From the NCBI RefSeq assembly GCF_009914315.1, contig NZ_CP042596.1:3906001-3970000 (forward strand): a stretch of 64,000 bases of DNA, given 5' to 3'. This DNA comes from Granulicella sp. WH15 (GTDB lineage: Bacteria > Acidobacteriota > Terriglobia > Terriglobales > Acidobacteriaceae). The position numbers and the translations under genes are program-made. Positions 43,604-51,714 of the stretch are shown in pieces. The notes under the pieces are model-generated. The model did not search any database and was not told the DNA's origin. It worked only from the letters and a program-made list of their open reading frames with translations. Positions within the stretch are counted from its first letter, which is position 1. Each line of letters opens with the position of its first letter.

Positions 43604-44794
43604 ATGCCAAGGCGCACACGGTATCAACAAGGAAGCGTGCAACGTGACAAGCGGCTAAGCGGACCGGATGTTTGGGTCTTTCGTTGGAGGGAAATCGGAC
43701 CAGATGGCAAAAGCGCTCAGCGCAAAACGGTCATCGGAACGGTAGTCACTCTCCCCTCAGAAGCATCCGCCCTCAAAGCAGCCCAAGCGTTGCGCATCGA
43801 CGCCAACCAACAAACCCCGCGAGCGGATAGTCGCCCGAGCACGATAGCGGAACTGATCGAACATTATCGGTTGAAGGAACTGACCGAAGACGAACAGGGA
43901 CGCAAGGCGCACTCAACACGAGCCGCTTACGAATGTTACCTAAACGTCTGGATTGCTCCTCGTTGGGGCAATCACCGGCTCCAGCAAGTGAAGTCTGTAG
44001 CCGTCGAGGAATGGCTGGGGAACATCGAACGGGCAAGAGGAACCAAAGCGAAGATTCGGAACATTATGAGCGCTCTCTTCAGTCACGCAATGCGGTACGA
44101 GTGGACGGACAGAAATCCGATCCGTCTCGTTCGGCAAAGTGCGAAACGAGAGAAGATTCCCGATGTTCTCGAATTGCACGAACTCCAGACACTTCTCACC
44201 AAACTGGCCGTCAGGGAACGCACGTTAGTATTGCTCGACGCGGCGACCGGATTGCGGGTGAGCGAACTTCTCGCTCTCAAGTGGGATGACATTGACTTTG
44301 AGAATCTGGAGATTCGCGTCACCGAATCCATTTGGCATCAGGTATTGGGTGTCTGCAAAACAGAGGCGTCGGCGAGACCCGTCCCAATGGACGACTACAT
44401 GGCCGAGGATCTTCTGCGTTGGAGAAAAACCTGTCTATATCCGATGGAGAGCGATTGGGTCTTCGCCAGCCCGACCATGAAAGGCACACAGCCCTACTGG
44501 CCGGACAACCTCATGAAGCGGTACATCAAGCCAGCGGCAAAGGCTGCGGGCATCCACAAGAACATCGGCTGGCACACCTTCCGCCACTCCTTCGGCACGC
44601 TGCTGAAGGCGAACGGGGAAGATGTGAAGACCGTCCAGGAGCTTTTACGACACGCCAACAGCAAGATCACGCTTGACGTTTATACGCAGGCCGTGAACTC
44701 GCATAAGCGTGCCGCACAGAGCAAGGTTGTACAGATGATTGTGCCCGGCGTGGGCACAATGGCGAAGGGAGCACGTACAGGTACAGAAGCGTAA
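43604..44794 (+). CDS. Tyrosine recombinase (integrase) of element 2
   Basis: A 396-residue integrase paralogous to that of element 1. The N-terminus QQGSVQRDKRLSGPDVWVFRW matches the arm-binding-like start of the other enzyme. Catalytic residues are in DAATGLRVSELLALKWDDID, HTFRHSFGTLL and KITLDVYTQAV (tyrosine). ATG 43604 has GGGAG 6 nt upstream. Its 3' end is directly followed by arm-type repeats, a hairpin and the att copy. Confidence 0.95.
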   Translation: MPRRTRYQQGSVQRDKRLSGPDVWVFRWREIGPDGKSAQRKTVIGTVVTLPSEASALKAAQALRIDANQQTPRADSRPSTIAELIEHYRLKELTEDEQGRKAHSTRAAYECYLNVWIAPRWGNHRLQQVKSVAVEEWLGNIERARGTKAKIRNIMSALFSHAMRYEWTDRNPIRLVRQSAKREKIPDVLELHELQTLLTKLAVRERTLVLLDAATGLRVSELLALKWDDIDFENLEIRVTESIWHQVLGVCKTEASARPVPMDDYMAEDLLRWRKTCLYPMESDWVFASPTMKGTQPYWPDNLMKRYIKPAAKAAGIHKNIGWHTFRHSFGTLLKANGEDVKTVQELLRHANSKITLDVYTQAVNSHKRAAQSKVVQMIVPGVGTMAKGARTGTEA

Positions 44795-44798
44795 TCCG

Positions 44799-44820
44799 CT
44801 TATTGTGCCCGTAATGTGTC
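44799..44820 (+). repeat. Right arm-type repeats of element 2
   Basis: CTTATTGTGCC and CGTAATGTGTC in tandem with an 11-bp period, 4 bp after the integrase stop and about 50 bp from the att core. They match the left-end pair at 17397. Confidence 0.6.
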
Positions 44821-44843
44821 TGGATTTGCTTGTCACTTAGGTC

Positions 44844-44876
44844 CCATATATTCCGTAAGTCCTTTGGAATGTATGG
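44844..44876 (+). terminator. Hairpin abutting the att core
   Basis: CCATATATTCC pairs with GGAATGTATGG (11 bp, one G-T pair). As at 17244, the right arm enters the att repeat. Confidence 0.5.
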
Positions 44877-44918
44877 CGGGGACGACGGGGCTCGAACCCG
44901 CGACCTCTGCCGTGACAG
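44872..44918 (-). repeat. Att site: 3' part of tRNA-Asp(GTC), junction of elements 2 and 3
   Basis: Identical over 47 bp to 17271-17317. Again only the 3' part from the anticodon loop onward is present, so the intact tRNA-Asp is expected to the right of element 3, outside this window. Confidence 0.85.
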
Positions 44919-44975
44919 CTAATCCGTAACACGTAACTTGTTGATACCAGGCGTAGCGGATGGCTACCTGAGCGC

Positions 44976-45019
44976 CTTATTGGACCCACGGAAACGGTTA
45001 TTGGACCCTTATCGGACCC
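44976..45019 (+). repeat. Left arm-type repeats of element 3
   Basis: CTTATTGGACCC at 44976, GTTATTGGACCC at 44997 and TTATCGGACCC at 45009, the last two in tandem. A reversed copy, GGGTCCAAATGA, lies at 45129. The word differs from that of element 2, so a different integrase specificity is expected. Confidence 0.55.
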
Positions 45020-45157
45020 GTGACCTTTGCCCTCTAAACCTTTGCCCTATTCTCGATTTTCAAGCAATTTTAGGCCATTTTGCGGTCGATCTCGACCGAC
45101 TCCTCTGCCGCGTGAAGGCAGATGTCGCGGGTCCAAATGATACCCGAATCACGGATC

Positions 45158-45174
45158 GTTCCCTACGAGGGAAC
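45158..45174. promoter_or_regulatory. AbiE operator 1
   Basis: GTTCCCTACGAGGGAAC, a dyad with 6-bp arms, upstream of a TATGAT -10-like hexamer at 45201. A second copy of the dyad lies at 45223. Confidence 0.65.
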
Positions 45175-45222
45175 ATTTCATGCAGACACTAGTATCCAGT
45201 TATGATACTGTGTTCTTATTTC

Positions 45223-45239
45223 GTTCCCTGCGGGGGAAC
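45223..45239. promoter_or_regulatory. AbiE operator 2 overlapping the ribosome site
   Basis: GTTCCCTGCGGGGGAAC, same arms as the first dyad, ending 3 nt before the antitoxin ATG. Bound repressor would block both transcription and start of translation. AbiEi antitoxins are known to repress through two inverted repeats. Confidence 0.65.
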
Positions 45240-45242
45240 AAT

Positions 45243-46094
45243 ATGAGCACAGAATACAATCCGAAGACTGCCGGACCCGGATCGAAAACTCTGGGACCAA
45301 GATCGTCTGCGCTATGGGTGGAACTCAACGAACGCGGCAAGACCACGTTCACTCTCCAGGATGCCGAGGAGATAACCGGACTGCGCGGCTCATCGGTGCG
45401 GACCCTGATCCATAAGGCGGAGCGGCGGGGACTCGTCACGCGGCTTCGCTCCGGCCTCTATACGCTCGTTCCCTTTGAGCTGGGCCGGGCAACGGAGTAT
45501 GTGGGCGATCCCTATGTCATCGCCCGCGAGATGTGCGAGGGACGCCCCTACTTCCTCTCGCACGCCTCGGCGATGGAGCTGCACCGCATGGTCACACAAC
45601 CGCAGTTCACGATCTATGTCAGCTCGACGATGCGGACGCCGCCGCGCTCCGTGCATGGACACGAGTATCGTTTCGTCACGGTCAAGCCGGAGGATTTCTT
45701 CGGACTGACGCAAGTGTGGATTACGAAGCAGCAGTCCGTCATGGTCAGCGACAAGGAGCGGACGATCCTCGACGCCCTGCGCCAGCCTCAATACGCGGGC
45801 GGCATCCCGGAGGTGGCGAAGGCTCTCTGGATGAGTAGAGAAGCCATCAAGGTTCCGCAGCTTCTCGACTACGTGCAGCACTTTTCGAGCGGCGCTCTGC
45901 GGCGGCGGCTCGGCTTCCTGTTGGAACTCTACGCAATGGCTTCGCCGGAGCAGCTTGAACCGCTGCGCTCGAAGCTGACCTCGACTTATGACCGCCTCGA
46001 TCCGACGCTGCCGAAGTCTGGTTCTTTTCAAGCGCGCTGGCGTCTGCAACTCAATATCGGTATCGACGAACTGGAGGCGATTCCGCACACATGA
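45243..46094 (+). CDS. AbiEi-type antitoxin (type IV toxin-antitoxin)
   Basis: A 283-residue antitoxin. The N-terminal winged helix (about 15-80) has FTLQDAEEITGLRGSSVRTLIHKAERRG and LVTRLRSGLYTLVP, as in AbiEi. The C-terminal AbiEi_4-like domain has YFLSHASAMELH and VWITKQQSVMVSDKERTILDAL. It should repress its promoter through the two dyads and neutralise the toxin. ATG 45243 is chosen because the earlier in-frame start lies between the operators. It overlaps the toxin gene by four bases. Confidence 0.9.
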   Translation: MSTEYNPKTAGPGSKTLGPRSSALWVELNERGKTTFTLQDAEEITGLRGSSVRTLIHKAERRGLVTRLRSGLYTLVPFELGRATEYVGDPYVIAREMCEGRPYFLSHASAMELHRMVTQPQFTIYVSSTMRTPPRSVHGHEYRFVTVKPEDFFGLTQVWITKQQSVMVSDKERTILDALRQPQYAGGIPEVAKALWMSREAIKVPQLLDYVQHFSSGALRRRLGFLLELYAMASPEQLEPLRSKLTSTYDRLDPTLPKSGSFQARWRLQLNIGIDELEAIPHT

Positions 46095-46927
46095 TTCCGC
46101 AGCGCAACATCTCGCTTCTCGCCAACCGGCTGTACAAGGAACATGGTGGCCGTCGGATTCCCGAGGCCGTACTGGAGCGGGATTACTGCCTAGCTTGGTT
46201 TCTGGTGGGCTTGAGCCAAAGCAAGCTCCGCGACCTTCTCATCTTCAAGGGTGGCACTGCGCTCAAACGCTGCCACTTCGGGGACTATCGTTTTTCCGAA
46301 GACCTGGACTTTACCCTTGCAAGAAGAGTGGAATTCACGGAGATCCGCGAAGGGTTGGAAGAGGTGTATGAGCTGGTGGCCCAAGCCTCCGGCATACGCT
46401 TCTCTTTCGAGGCTGAGGACCGACAGACGCACGTCAACAGCTACACCTTTTATCTCCGGTATCAAGGACCGCTGCCGACATCAAACACGGTCAAGGTGGA
46501 CATCACGGTCGCGGAGATCCTGCTTTTTCCGGTAGAGCAGCTTCCGGTTCTACGCACCTACCCAGAATTTGAGGACGTACCGGAAGATCGCCCAATCTCC
46601 GTGTACAGCCTGAACGAGATCGCTACTGAAAAAATCGTCGCTCTTCAGGACCGGGCTCGCAACGAGCCTCGTGACCTCTACGATCTGTGGTTCCTGACCT
46701 CTCATGCGGGTATCGAAATCGGCCATCTCATCGGAGCCATCACGGGAAAACTGCGCTTCCGAGAGAAAAGCATTAATGGCGTCGAAGACCGCATCATCGC
46801 AAAAGAAGTCCGTTTGAAGGCGCTGTGGGACGGTCGCCTTGGACATCAGATGGAAGCGTTGCCCCCGTATGATGAAGTCTTTCGCACCGTGCGGCGCGAG
46901 CTTCGTCAGGCAGGCTTTCCCCAGTAA
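46091..46927 (+). CDS. AbiEii/AbiGii-type nucleotidyltransferase toxin
   Basis: A 278-residue nucleotidyltransferase-like toxin. The active-site motif is LIFKGGTALKRCHFGDYRFSEDLDFT (read GGTALKRC then FSEDLDFTL), with the two aspartates of the DxD site, and later VKVDITVAEILLF and SLNEIATEKIVALQDRARNEPRDLYDLWFL. Family members modify tRNA or bind GTP and stop growth. The pair also protects against phages in other bacteria. Confidence 0.92.
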   Translation: MIPQRNISLLANRLYKEHGGRRIPEAVLERDYCLAWFLVGLSQSKLRDLLIFKGGTALKRCHFGDYRFSEDLDFTLARRVEFTEIREGLEEVYELVAQASGIRFSFEAEDRQTHVNSYTFYLRYQGPLPTSNTVKVDITVAEILLFPVEQLPVLRTYPEFEDVPEDRPISVYSLNEIATEKIVALQDRARNEPRDLYDLWFLTSHAGIEIGHLIGAITGKLRFREKSINGVEDRIIAKEVRLKALWDGRLGHQMEALPPYDEVFRTVRRELRQAGFPQ

Positions 46928-46997
46928 AGCAAAATATTCAGGGCTCAATAGCAAGCCATTGCCATTCCCGGTTACATGCCCGATGATGGAATCGGAC

Positions 46998-47221
46998 GGT
47001 ACGCACCGCCCTGGGTGTCGAAACCCATGCAGAAACGCCGTGGATCGGAGACGGTCACGGATAGATTCCCTACGCCTTTGCGTCGGGGAGCTGTGGACGT
47101 ATGTCCAGGCTTCACGGCTAAAGGTCCATGGAACCGAGTGTTTCTGCCGGTTTTCGAACTCCCCGACGAGGGTTACTAGGGCTGTTTGCGGGGGCGCACC
47201 GCAGACGTTTTTCCCTTTCCC
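46998..47221 (+). ncRNA. Candidate structured leader RNA, copy 2
   Basis: Homologous to 26031-26257. Helices: closing 47005-47012/47178-47185 (one mismatch); hairpin 47012-47016/47023-47027 with loop GTCGAA; GTCGGGGAG/CTCCCCGAC (47082-47090/47159-47167); GTGGAC/GTCCAT (47093-47098/47124-47129); GTTTGCGG/CCGCAGAC (47184-47191/47199-47206) with the same GGGCGCA loop. A GAGGAG site and small frame follow. The conserved loops and changed stems are those of an RNA, not a protein. Confidence 0.7.
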
Positions 47222-47241
47222 GCCAATGCGAGGAGTTAGCT

Positions 47242-47400
47242 ATGATTTCTCTTGCGACAAGCAGTGTAGCGGGTATTTTGCTCAACCGGAGGAGCAGTGC
47301 AGATCCATACCTCTGTGCTCTGCTGAGAGCCGTTCGGACCCTGCGGTCGATTTTGCCTCCTGCGTTCATTTTCGGAGGATGCACAGGAACCTCAGCATGA
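47242..47400 (+). CDS. Small ORF between leader RNA copy 2 and the zincin gene
   Basis: A 52-codon frame with ATG 6 nt after GAGGAG, the best ribosome site in this stretch. Its stop overlaps the next ATG by four bases, so it would couple translation of the zincin gene to the leader. The product (MISLATSSVAGILLNRRSS at the start) is mildly hydrophobic and arginine-rich. It is unrelated to the small frame behind RNA copy 1. Confidence 0.5.
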   Translation: MISLATSSVAGILLNRRSSADPYLCALLRAVRTLRSILPPAFIFGGCTGTSA

Positions 47401-48401
47401 GCGAGTCTATTCGATTACGGTTTCATGGCGACGAGGAAGGTAAACTCCCACTTCCAAAACAATGCAGCATTGCCATCTCAAGCTGTGAGACCCCGGAGAT
47501 ATGTCAGGCCGTCGCCGCTGTCATGGAGCAAATCTTGTATGCGTTGGCTCTCTTTGGTCTGGACCTTCGTGCTCTGGACGGAATCACGCTTTCCCGCGAT
47601 TGCCGGACGGATGGGGCTGCATTACAAAGCATCCCGGAGGGACAGGTTCCTTTGGAGATGACTGACCGACCCGACACGATGGAGATGGGTCGAACCGTTG
47701 CCGTTTGGCGAGAGAAAGAGCTTCGATTCCATATTGTTCTCCGGGCTGGCATCGGACTGATGACGCTTTCGCCGGAGAAGGAACAGCAAGCGCTGGCGTA
47801 TGCGTGTATCGCTCACGAAGCCGCGCACGTCGATCACGAAGGGCATCTCTATCGAACCTTTCCCGGCATCTATGGCCGCCCTCTGGAGTGCGGGGACCGT
47901 TCCCGGCAGACGTTCCTCAAAGCGATGGATGTTTGGAGTGAATACGCGGCGTGCCGGTCCTCGGCCACGTTCCGGCCAGAGGCCGTGGAGGAGTTTGAAG
48001 GTCTGTTCTGCCGGGTACTCGAAGAAAGTCTCACCGCCTGCAAAGAACGGATCGCAGCCTACCGGCGCGATCAAAAGACTCTACAGGTATTCATGGACAT
48101 TCAGCAGCTCTTTGGGGATGTCTTTATCCATGCCGGATATTTCCTGGGCCACCTCGACGGATTGGAACTCACTTTAGAGGGACATGCCCCCCATGCTTCC
48201 ACACTGCTCCGGCAGCACCCGCAGATTGAAGCGTTGGTGATCCGCCTGCGCCGCGTGCTACATGAACTTTGGCTTGGTGAATATGGTTGGAAGTCTATTG
48301 AAGTCTTTGCGCCCATTTATGACTTGATCTGCGAGATGATGGCACTGCATGGGCTGGCCTTCGCAAGACACAACGACGAATGGCACATGGTCGTCCTGTG
48401 A
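47397..48401 (+). CDS. Putative zincin-like protein of element 3
   Basis: A 334-residue protein without known family. CIAHEAAHVDHEGHLYRTFPG near residue 140 has the HExxH zinc motif, with a possible third ligand in H/E residues that follow. Two later helical regions have YRRDQKTLQVFMDIQQLF and GHLDGLELTLEGHAPHAS. AGGA lies 8 nt before the ATG. After its TGA the same frame stays open for 22 codons (DDDAADGIQDALADWMKRAE), so the stop may be a nonsense change that shortened the gene. Longer upstream starts run through the RNA and were rejected. Confidence 0.6.
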   Translation: MSESIRLRFHGDEEGKLPLPKQCSIAISSCETPEICQAVAAVMEQILYALALFGLDLRALDGITLSRDCRTDGAALQSIPEGQVPLEMTDRPDTMEMGRTVAVWREKELRFHIVLRAGIGLMTLSPEKEQQALAYACIAHEAAHVDHEGHLYRTFPGIYGRPLECGDRSRQTFLKAMDVWSEYAACRSSATFRPEAVEEFEGLFCRVLEESLTACKERIAAYRRDQKTLQVFMDIQQLFGDVFIHAGYFLGHLDGLELTLEGHAPHASTLLRQHPQIEALVIRLRRVLHELWLGEYGWKSIEVFAPIYDLICEMMALHGLAFARHNDEWHMVVL

Positions 48402-48550
48402 GAAGACGACGACGCGGCGGATGGCATTCAGGATGCTCTTGCAGACTGGATGAAGCGGGCCGAAACAATCTGAGGTCTGTTCCATGCGAGCGATCCCGAC
48501 GAGATGCGGCAATTCGATCATGGCTATGTCGTGACCTCGCACAGCCTCGT
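48402..48550 (+). pseudogene. Relaxase fossil and gene tail
   Basis: Within this stretch, 48486-48548 encodes DPDEMRQFDHGYVVTSHS, which matches the MobF relaxase tail in the chimera at 19721 (ASEMRHLDHGYAVTSHSSQ). Flanking codons on both sides are not relaxase-like. The first part of the stretch is the open continuation of the zincin frame. It is what remains of a relaxase gene. Confidence 0.65.
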
Positions 48551-48560
48551 ATGTCGAAAA

Positions 48561-48893
48561 TCATTGCCTCTTGTTTGCATCTGCATTAGCGGACTGTCTG
48601 ATCTGCGTCCAAAGCTCCAGTTGTTCCAATAGAAGGCAGGTCGCTGGTTTTATGGATTCTACAAGGCTGTATTCCACATGCCGCACTACGCCGCCGTTGC
48701 TAAGGTCACGGCGCTCTACCAGACCTGATGACACAAGCTGCTTCAGTTCTGTCATCAGTACCTTCTTGGATGCTTCAGGAAGCAATCGAGAGAGTTGTCC
48801 AAGTCGTACTGGACCGGCCCGCATCACGCATAAAATATGCACTCGCCACTTGCCCTGGAGCAGGGCGACCGTTGTTGATGCAGGACAGGTCAA
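48561..48893 (-). CDS. HxlR-family transcriptional regulator
   Basis: A 110-residue winged-helix regulator of the HxlR/MarR-like type: CPASTTVALLQGKWRVHIL matches the family start, followed by LSRLLPEASKKVLMTELKQL and a wing with VRHVEYSLVE. The start is a TTG with TTAGGAGA 9 nt upstream; the first cysteine is at position 3, as in redox- or aldehyde-sensing members. It lies downstream of the minus-strand efflux operon by about 140 bp, and could regulate it. Confidence 0.85.
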   Translation of the reverse strand: MTCPASTTVALLQGKWRVHILCVMRAGPVRLGQLSRLLPEASKKVLMTELKQLVSSGLVERRDLSNGGVVRHVEYSLVESIKPATCLLLEQLELWTQIRQSANADANKRQ

Positions 48894-49031
48894 ATGCTCT
48901 AGTCTCCTAATTACTCAGTTCTTCACTGCGCACAACTGAGATTTCTTGAAGCTTGATATCGATGCGCTCTAGCACGGCGATTTCTCAACTTTGTGTGAAT
49001 GACCTGGGAAAGAAAATCCCAGCCATACAGT

Positions 49032-50903
49032 TCAATGCACCTTCGCCACTATGCCTTGCTTTGCATCATCAATTGCAATGTTGTGGTTTTCCAGTGTCGA
49101 TCCGACTGCACGCTCCAATTCAATACGGCTCTTTTCATAGAGCGTTTCTGCTTCTGTCAGCGAAGATTCTGCAAGAGCCAAATCACGCTGCGCGAGGAGA
49201 GTCTGATAGTTTGACCCTGCCCCAAGCTGCTGCTCCTGTTTGGAAATATCGAATGTCTTCTGAGCGAGGTCGCGCCCACGGCGAGCGGAGGCAACGCGAG
49301 CCTGGCTCTGTTGCAGAGCATAGAGAGCATTGCGGACTTCGATCCGAATCTGTTTTTTTTGTTGTTGGATGAGAAGTTCCGATTGGCGATATTCCAGTTC
49401 GGATCGATATTGGTCTGACTTCAACACGCGATTTCTTAAAGGGATTTTGACGGAGACGCCCACGAGATAATCGGGGGAACTGTTGTCGAAGGCTCTGCGC
49501 ACGGAAGAGGAATAATCGGTAGGTACGGAGGACTCGTAGCCAGATGCCGGATTATCTACTCCCGCAAGGCCCGATCCCCCGTAATATGCCTGAAGGTTCA
49601 CTGTAGGCAGTAAGGCATTGCGAGCCGCAGCCCTGCTGATGTTCCGACTATCTAAGTCGATGCTTGACTCTTGCAACTCTGGTCGGTCACGCAGAGCCTC
49701 GTTGGTCAAGCTCTCAAGCGTGGCATCCGCCGCAGCCTCCTTGACTTCCATTTTCTCGGTCGGCACGACTGGAATCTCTTCCAAGGCGAGGTCATCAAGG
49801 TTCTTCGTCAGCGCATTCTTTATGAGGGATTCTTGAAGAACCAGAGTGGTTTTGGCAGAGGTCAACTCCTGCTCACGGTTCTCCATCTCTGCCCCTGCTT
49901 TGGTCACGTCCATTGCGGGAATTGCACGGAGTTCCAATCGCTTTTGATCTCTTTCCAGTGTCTCCTTAGCGAACTGGAAGGAACGCTCCTTGACCTGTAC
50001 ATCCTGATACGCATTCGCCAAGTCCCAGTACATATTGGCGATCTGCGTGACTGTCGCAATCACTTGATCTTTGAAAGCGATGTCGGAAATCTTCCGATTG
50101 TTTTTTGCGATACGCAGATAACGAAGGTTCGGTCCTAAGCCGAAACCTGCCAAGAGCTGCTGCTGAAACGCGATTCGATAATAGACATTCAGTGCCGGAT
50201 TCAGGTAGTTGTAAATGCTATTGCCGGTTTGCCGGTTGTTTTCAAGAGTGAAGCTCAAAGCGGTTCCCGTAGGAAATGCCTGGGCGTATGCCAGGTTCGC
50301 AGTAGTCGTGTTCTGCTGCAAGGAAGGGACACCATATATTTGGAGGTTGGATAACGGCTGGGTGTAATGTTCAACACTTGCCGTTCCCGTGATCGTGGGG
50401 TCATAGGACGAAACGGTTGTCCCTGCGCCCAATGTTGACTGCACGATGCCAGATGCGCCGCTGCCCGCACCTCCCGCTCCCCCTGTGGTTCCTCCTGCAC
50501 CAGCGCCCGGCGCACCTGCTCCTAGCCCACCAACACCGCCGCCCGGCGTATTTTGAACAATGCCAGCGTTGACACCACGGAATGCGCCACCGGCCCGCGT
50601 CCGCTCTACATCGGCTTCGGCAATGGGAAGGTTGTAACGCGATATGGCGATGTCAAGATTGTTTTCGAGCGCCAGGAGAATGGCGTCATCGAGCGATAGA
50701 TATAGCTTCCCATCATGAATGAGCTGATCGATCCTTGGCGAATTGGCGAGACTCGCTGCTGGAACAAGACTAGGCATGTAAGGCCCAAATGGATTCTTCG
50801 ACTTTGGAAGGTTCAAGCTCAAAGCTGGCGTCTGCGCGCTCGTTTGATAGCAGGAGCCAATCGCACAACAAATCATGATGCCTGAGACACAGAGCTTATT
50901 CAT
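49032..50903 (-). CDS. TolC-family outer membrane efflux protein
   Basis: A 623-residue TolC-like channel with signal peptide (GIMICCAIGSCYQTSAQT) and two OEP repeats: LSLDDAILLALENNLDIAI and, in the second half, LRNRVLKSDQYRSELEYRQ and RVASARRGRDLAQKTFDI. It is longer than usual because of a glycine/alanine-rich insert at about 105-140 (GGGVGGLGAGAPGAGAGGTT). It is the last gene of an adaptor-ATPase-channel operon. Confidence 0.9.
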   Translation of the reverse strand: MNKLCVSGIMICCAIGSCYQTSAQTPALSLNLPKSKNPFGPYMPSLVPAASLANSPRIDQLIHDGKLYLSLDDAILLALENNLDIAISRYNLPIAEADVERTRAGGAFRGVNAGIVQNTPGGGVGGLGAGAPGAGAGGTTGGAGGAGSGASGIVQSTLGAGTTVSSYDPTITGTASVEHYTQPLSNLQIYGVPSLQQNTTTANLAYAQAFPTGTALSFTLENNRQTGNSIYNYLNPALNVYYRIAFQQQLLAGFGLGPNLRYLRIAKNNRKISDIAFKDQVIATVTQIANMYWDLANAYQDVQVKERSFQFAKETLERDQKRLELRAIPAMDVTKAGAEMENREQELTSAKTTLVLQESLIKNALTKNLDDLALEEIPVVPTEKMEVKEAAADATLESLTNEALRDRPELQESSIDLDSRNISRAAARNALLPTVNLQAYYGGSGLAGVDNPASGYESSVPTDYSSSVRRAFDNSSPDYLVGVSVKIPLRNRVLKSDQYRSELEYRQSELLIQQQKKQIRIEVRNALYALQQSQARVASARRGRDLAQKTFDISKQEQQLGAGSNYQTLLAQRDLALAESSLTEAETLYEKSRIELERAVGSTLENHNIAIDDAKQGIVAKVH

Positions 50904-50979
50904 GGGTCATCCATTCATCTTCACGGAGCCAGACTCGATATATCGCTTCGGCATCAGGTACACCGCCACTGGATCGTCA

Positions 50980-51705
50980 TTACGCCTCAATCTCCAAGAG
51001 CTTTTGCCTTAGCTGTTCTTCGGAGATAACCTGACCGTCGAAGAGATGTACTTGGCGATCAGCATGGGCAGCGAATCGCGGATCATGAGTCACCATACAG
51101 ATTGTTGCCCCTTCCTTATGAAGCTCTGCCAGAAGTTGCATCACTGCCTCGCCATTCTTGGAGTCAAGATTTCCCGTAGGCTCGTCGGCCAGAAGTATGG
51201 AAGGAGTGCCAGCTAACGCCCTTGCCACTGCCACACGCTGTTGCTGACCACCGGAAAGCTGTGACGGATAATGCTTCATGCGGTGGGCCATGCTTACCCG
51301 TTCAAGTGACTCCTGTACCCGGCGTTTTCGTTCGGCGGCAGGCATCCCGGCCCGGTATGTCAAGGGAAGCTCGACGTTCTCCGCGACGGTAAGATCGCCG
51401 ATGAGGTTGAAGCTCTGAAAGATGAATCCGATCTCCTGGTTCCGTATTCGTGATCGTTCGGAAAAACTCAGATTGTCCACGGCTCGCCCATTCAGTTGAT
51501 AGCGTCCGTTCGTTGGGGTATCCAACAGTCCAAGAATCGAGAGCAGGGTCGATTTTCCGCAGCCGGAAGGACCGGACATTGCGATGTATTCGCCACTATT
51601 GACGGAAAGCAAAACGCCAGAGAGGGCGTGGGTCTCAACCTCGTCGGTGTAAAAGACCTTCGTTAGATTTTCAATCTCAATCAGCGGCCCGCCATTATTT
51701 CCCAT
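50980..51705 (-). CDS. ABC transporter ATP-binding protein (MacB/LolD type)
   Basis: A 241-residue ABC ATPase. Walker A GPSGCGKSTLL near 43, Q-loop FIFQSFNLIG, signature LSGGQQQRVAVARAL near 145 and Walker B ILLADEPTGNLDS are all present; the His switch is in VTHDP. It belongs to the type VII (MacB/LolD/FtsE-like) exporters. No permease is encoded beside it on this strand; the ADOP permeases on the opposite strand are the likely partners. Confidence 0.93.
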   Translation of the reverse strand: MGNNGGPLIEIENLTKVFYTDEVETHALSGVLLSVNSGEYIAMSGPSGCGKSTLLSILGLLDTPTNGRYQLNGRAVDNLSFSERSRIRNQEIGFIFQSFNLIGDLTVAENVELPLTYRAGMPAAERKRRVQESLERVSMAHRMKHYPSQLSGGQQQRVAVARALAGTPSILLADEPTGNLDSKNGEAVMQLLAELHKEGATICMVTHDPRFAAHADRQVHLFDGQVISEEQLRQKLLEIEA

Positions 51706-51714
51706 CTGTCACCT

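Larger units (their letters stand above)
17318..44918. mobile_element. Element 2: complete integrative element between two tRNA-Asp att copies
   Basis: A 27.6-kb segment bounded by 47-bp direct repeats, with its excisionase and integrase at the right end and matching arm-like repeats at both ends (17397 and 44799). Cargo: two toxin-antitoxin pairs, an ardC-parB operon, three two-component systems, a TonB receptor and secreted proteins. Conjugation genes are reduced to one chimeric remnant, so self-transfer is unlikely. Confidence 0.8.

Noticed and set aside
46839..47396. N-terminal extension of the zincin gene
   Set aside because: The extended frame runs through the structured RNA and the end of the toxin gene; ATG 47397 has a fitting ribosome site and overlap.
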